Assembly: GCA_964593065.1 (NCBI GenBank)
Contig: CAZQGO010000030.1
Span: 1-25,968, forward strand
Length of the DNA: 25,968 nucleotides
DNA from: CAZQGO01 sp964593065
Lineage (GTDB): Bacteria > Oederibacteriota > JAAXVQ01
Reading direction: 5' to 3'
Both the position numbers and the translations under genes were made by a program. The notes below the pieces were generated by a model that did not search any database, was not told where the DNA came from, and saw only the letters and a program-made list of their open reading frames with translations. Below are positions 23,562-25,968 of the stretch, piece after piece (positions within the stretch are counted from its first letter, which is position 1; every line of letters starts with the position of its first letter).

Positions 23562-24989
23562 TCAGCTCGGCACTTTCATCGCCACATAAATCACGTAGCC
23601 GTTGCGCTCGATCAACAGCAACAGGTCGGCATCGGGTTTCAAGGAACGGAGGGTTTGCTGATATTCCTCCTGGTTGTGAATCCGGCGCCGGTTCAATTCG
23701 CGGATGATGTCGCCGGCCTGCAGGCCGGCTCCGTCGGCCGGGCTGCCCGTCTTGACCGCCGACACCAGCACTCCTGCGGTATCGCGCGTGCCAAGCTGCC
23801 GGGCTTTCTCCGGAGTCAGATTTTCCGTCTGCAGCCCGAGATCCGGAAATTCCGGGCCGGCGGAGGCGGCGGCCGGCGGGGGCGCGGACGGAAGACTTTT
23901 GACCGTGCCGGCTTCCACCGCGGCCTGATCCCCCAGACGGATCCGCGCCGTGATTCTTTTCCCGCTTCGCCACAGCGTCAACTTCGCATATTTCCCGGCC
24001 GGCAACTGGGCGACGGTCCGCTGCAATGCATTGGGATTGTCCACTTCGCGGCCGTTGATTTTTAGGATGACGTCCCCCGGCCGGACGCCGGCCTGCGCGG
24101 CGGGACCTTTTTCCACGACGCCGCTGATCAGGACGCCTTTCGCTTCCGCCAGCCGGAAATACTGGGCCAGATTTTTTGTCAGGCCTTGGATCACCACGCC
24201 CAGCCAGCCCCGGTGGACGACCCCCGTTTTGACGAGGTCATCGTAGATTTTCGCGGCCATGTTGATGGGCACCGCAAAACCGATGCCCAGGGAACCGCCG
24301 GAAGTGGTCTGAATGACCGTATTGATGCCGATTACTTTTCCGGCCATGTCGACCAGCGGCCCGCCGGAATTCCCCGGATTGATGGAGGCGTCGGTCTGCA
24401 AAAAATCGTCATAGGGTCCCTGGCCGATGGTCCTGCCCTTGGCGCTGATGATGCCGGAAGTCACGGTCTGCTCGAGGCCAAAGGGGCTGCCCACGGCAAT
24501 GACCCAGTCGCCGACGCGCACTTTGTCCGAATCCCCCATTTCCGCCGCCGGCCAGGAAGAACGGCCGGCGATTTTCAAAACCGCCAGGTCGGATTTGGGA
24601 TCCGTGCCCACCACCTGCGCCGCGTACTCCTTCCCGTCCTGCAGCTTCACGGCGATCTCCGAGGCGTGGGCCACCACGTGGTTATTGGTCAGGATATATC
24701 CCCGCCGGTCCACGATCACGCCCGAGCCCATGCTCACGCTCGGTTGGTAGACTTGGGGACCGAAAAAATTCTCATAGAATTGACGCGCCTGCGGGTCGTA
24801 ATACTGCTGCGAAACCTGCTGCGGCAATCTCAGGGCGCTGATGTTGACCACCGCCGGACTGATCTTGGCGGCGATGTCCGCGAAGCTTTCGGGGATGAGA
24901 CGCACCGGTTCGGCGGCGGCCGCAGCCGCCGTGAGGAGCAGGATACAAAACAAAAATATCCGCCTGGAATGGACTCTGGGAGACGACAT
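23562..24989 (-). CDS. htrA: HtrA/DegQ-family periplasmic serine protease
   Basis: HtrA proteases degrade or hold misfolded proteins in the periplasm. The 475-residue protein has a signal peptide (basic start, hydrophobic 11-25, cut near AAAAAAE). The trypsin-like domain has His104 in TNNHVV, Asp134 in KSDLAVL and Ser208 in NPGNSGGPL. Two PDZ domains follow (about 265-350 and 390-470), with GVLISGVVEKGPAAQAGVRP and GSPADGAGLQAGDII. The Q-rich LA loop after SALRLP is short to medium. The second PDZ contains a deviating end (LLLLIERNGYVIYVAMKVPS). It has AAAGGAGG before the ATG, its own promoter and its own terminator. Next to dnaK it makes a small protein-quality-control block, though the two are separately transcribed. 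Confidence 0.96.
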   Translation of the reverse strand: MSSPRVHSRRIFLFCILLLTAAAAAAEPVRLIPESFADIAAKISPAVVNISALRLPQQVSQQYYDPQARQFYENFFGPQVYQPSVSMGSGVIVDRRGYILTNNHVVAHASEIAVKLQDGKEYAAQVVGTDPKSDLAVLKIAGRSSWPAAEMGDSDKVRVGDWVIAVGSPFGLEQTVTSGIISAKGRTIGQGPYDDFLQTDASINPGNSGGPLVDMAGKVIGINTVIQTTSGGSLGIGFAVPINMAAKIYDDLVKTGVVHRGWLGVVIQGLTKNLAQYFRLAEAKGVLISGVVEKGPAAQAGVRPGDVILKINGREVDNPNALQRTVAQLPAGKYAKLTLWRSGKRITARIRLGDQAAVEAGTVKSLPSAPPPAAASAGPEFPDLGLQTENLTPEKARQLGTRDTAGVLVSAVKTGSPADGAGLQAGDIIRELNRRRIHNQEEYQQTLRSLKPDADLLLLIERNGYVIYVAMKVPS

Positions 24990-25005
24990 GAATTTCCTCC
25001 TTTAG

Positions 25006-25021
25006 CGGCCGGTTCCGGCCG
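25006..25021 (-). other. Perfect GC-rich palindrome in the protease leader
   Basis: CGGCCGG-AA-CCGGCCG lies in the leader of the protease mRNA, ending a few bases before the AAAGGAGG ribosome site. In RNA it would be a very stable stem next to the site of ribosome entry. Confidence 0.6.
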
Positions 25022-25088
25022 TCCGGTTCTGCTGGATGCAGGCAGGATTGAAAAATAACCGCGAAGGTCAAATACGCGGAACGGGCTT

Positions 25089-25117
25089 ACTATATCCCTT
25101 TTGAGTCCCGACTGCAA
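25089..25117 (-). promoter_or_regulatory. htrA: Sigma70-type promoter of the HtrA-family gene
   Basis: Minus-strand TTGCAG (25117-25112) and TATAGT (25094-25089) are 17 bases apart. The start near 25082 leaves a leader of about 93 bases containing the GC-rich palindrome. I see no heat-shock (sigma32-type) or extracytoplasmic sigma motif. Confidence 0.75.
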
Positions 25118-25163
25118 GACTTGCCTCAATATGGACACCCGAGGCCCTCGGGAAGTTTCCGCT

Positions 25164-25215
25164 AAAACCCGGGGAAACCGGTGCGGCCGGATGCGGGCCG
25201 CACCGGGCTTTCCCC
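25164..25215 (-). terminator. Long hairpin terminator after dnaK
   Basis: An 18-pair stem (GGGGAAA plus CCGGTGCGGCC against GGCCGCACCGG plus TTTCCCC, two-base GC bulge, seven-base loop) lies 18 bases after the dnaK stop. On the minus strand it is followed by GGGTTTTA, a short T-tract. Stem length makes termination likely despite the weak tract. Confidence 0.8.
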
Positions 25216-25232
25216 TGGATATTGCCGGGTTT

Positions 25233-25968
25233 TTATTTGTTGTCCGGCACGACTTTGTAATCGGCGTCAATGGTCTGATCTTCGCCGCCGGGCTTTTCAT
25301 CCGCTCCCGGCGGGGCGGACGCCGCTCCGCCGCTGTTGCCGTTTCCCCCGCCGCGCGCTTGCGCCGCCTGCCGGTAGAGTTCGCCGGAGACCTGCTGGAA
25401 CAATTGGTTCAGCGCGGCCGCGGCGGACTGAATTTCCTGCACCTGCTCGCCTTTCAGGGCTTCCTTGAGGCGGGCTTGGGCCGCCTCGAGTTTGGCCTTG
25501 GAATCGGGCGGCACCTTCTCCCCCAGCTCCCGCAGGGTGTTTTCGGACTGGTACAGCTGCTGGTCGGCCTGGTTCTTGGCGTCGATCAGCTCACGCCGTT
25601 GTTTGTCCTCGGCGGAGTGCTGTTCACCCTCGCGCACCATCCGGTCGATCTCCGCCTGGCTGAGCCCCGAACTGGCCGTGATGGTGATCTGCTGCTCGCG
25701 GCCCGTCCCCAGATCCTTGGCTTTCACGTTCAGGATGCCGTTGGCGTCGATGTCGAACGTCACCTCGATCTGCGGCATGCCCCGCGGCGCCGGCGGGATG
25801 CCGTCCAAGTGGAAGCGGCCGATGGTCTTATTATCCCGGGCGAATTCACGCTCGCCCTGCACCACATGCACTTCCACGCTGGGCTGGCTGTCCGAGGCCG
25901 TGGAGAAGACTTCGCTCTTGCGGGTGGGAATGGTCGTGTTGCGCTCGATCAGCCTCGTCGCCACGCCC
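25233..25968 (-). CDS. dnaK: Chaperone DnaK (partial, C-terminal part)
   Basis: The gene enters from the right edge, so the ATPase domain is missing. The 244 codons present begin at the start of the substrate-binding domain (GVATRLIERNTTIPTRKSEVF). They continue with the beta sandwich (VVQGEREFARDNKTIGRF, GIPPAPRGMPQIEVTFDIDANG, VKAKDLGTGREQQITI) and the helical lid (SGLSQAEIDRMVREGEQH). A Gly/Ser-rich tail follows, ending DADYKVVPDNK in place of the common DAEFEEV-type acidic end. It is the Hsp70 chaperone, working with DnaJ and GrpE on unfolded proteins. An internal GTG at 25964 is not the real start. Confidence 0.98.
   Translation of the reverse strand, partial: GVATRLIERNTTIPTRKSEVFSTASDSQPSVEVHVVQGEREFARDNKTIGRFHLDGIPPAPRGMPQIEVTFDIDANGILNVKAKDLGTGREQQITITASSGLSQAEIDRMVREGEQHSAEDKQRRELIDAKNQADQQLYQSENTLRELGEKVPPDSKAKLEAAQARLKEALKGEQVQEIQSAAAALNQLFQQVSGELYRQAAQARGGGNGNSGGAASAPPGADEKPGGEDQTIDADYKVVPDNK

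Noticed and set aside
1..25968. Mobile elements, toxin-antitoxin, CRISPR-Cas or biosynthetic cluster
   Set aside because: No transposase, integrase, cas or toxin-like gene, terminal repeats or tRNA-linked junctions were seen; the genes are mostly conserved housekeeping ones.

Overview
This window is a gene-dense, GC-rich stretch of a bacterial chromosome in which every convincing gene lies on the minus strand. It suggests an uncultivated diderm lineage. MlaE/F/D-type lipid-transport genes imply an outer membrane, and the order rpsF-ssb-rpsR-(DUF2232-like)-rplI-dnaB-alr-mlaEFD-radA-(PIN/TRAM)-ispD-ispF, next to a very long repeat protein, fits Omnitrophota/Elusimicrobiota-like or other PVC-allied bacteria. 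The taxon is inferred and cannot be fixed from this sequence alone.

Read in transcription order (high to low coordinates): the 3' part of dnaK (25968-25233) ends at a long terminator hairpin. An HtrA/DegQ-family periplasmic protease (24989-23562) follows, with its own promoter and a textbook terminator. A second promoter starts a compact unit of an LCP-family envelope enzyme (TTG start), argS and an unrecognised 494-residue protein. hppA, a membrane pyrophosphatase, stands alone behind a perfect TTGACA-17-TATAAT promoter.

From about 15.7 kb down to 4.6 kb runs one apparent 14-gene operon with mostly tiny gaps or ATGA overlaps. It covers ribosomal proteins S6, S18 and L9, SSB, a DUF2232-like membrane protein, replicative helicase, alanine racemase, an MCE/Mla transporter, RadA, a YacL-like PIN-TRAM protein, and IspD/IspF. 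It joins translation, replication and repair with peptidoglycan precursor, lipid and isoprenoid supply.

The left 4.25 kb is the N-terminal 1418 codons of a huge exported YD/RHS-type repeat protein that continues past the window edge. It has a signal peptide, then irregular YD repeats, then about eight units of about 48 residues, then a regular array of 57- and 54-residue NYGLGAT/NDYGTT units. This gene and the 494-residue orphan are the least explained parts of the window. I saw no tRNA, rRNA, CRISPR array, insertion sequence or prophage gene.
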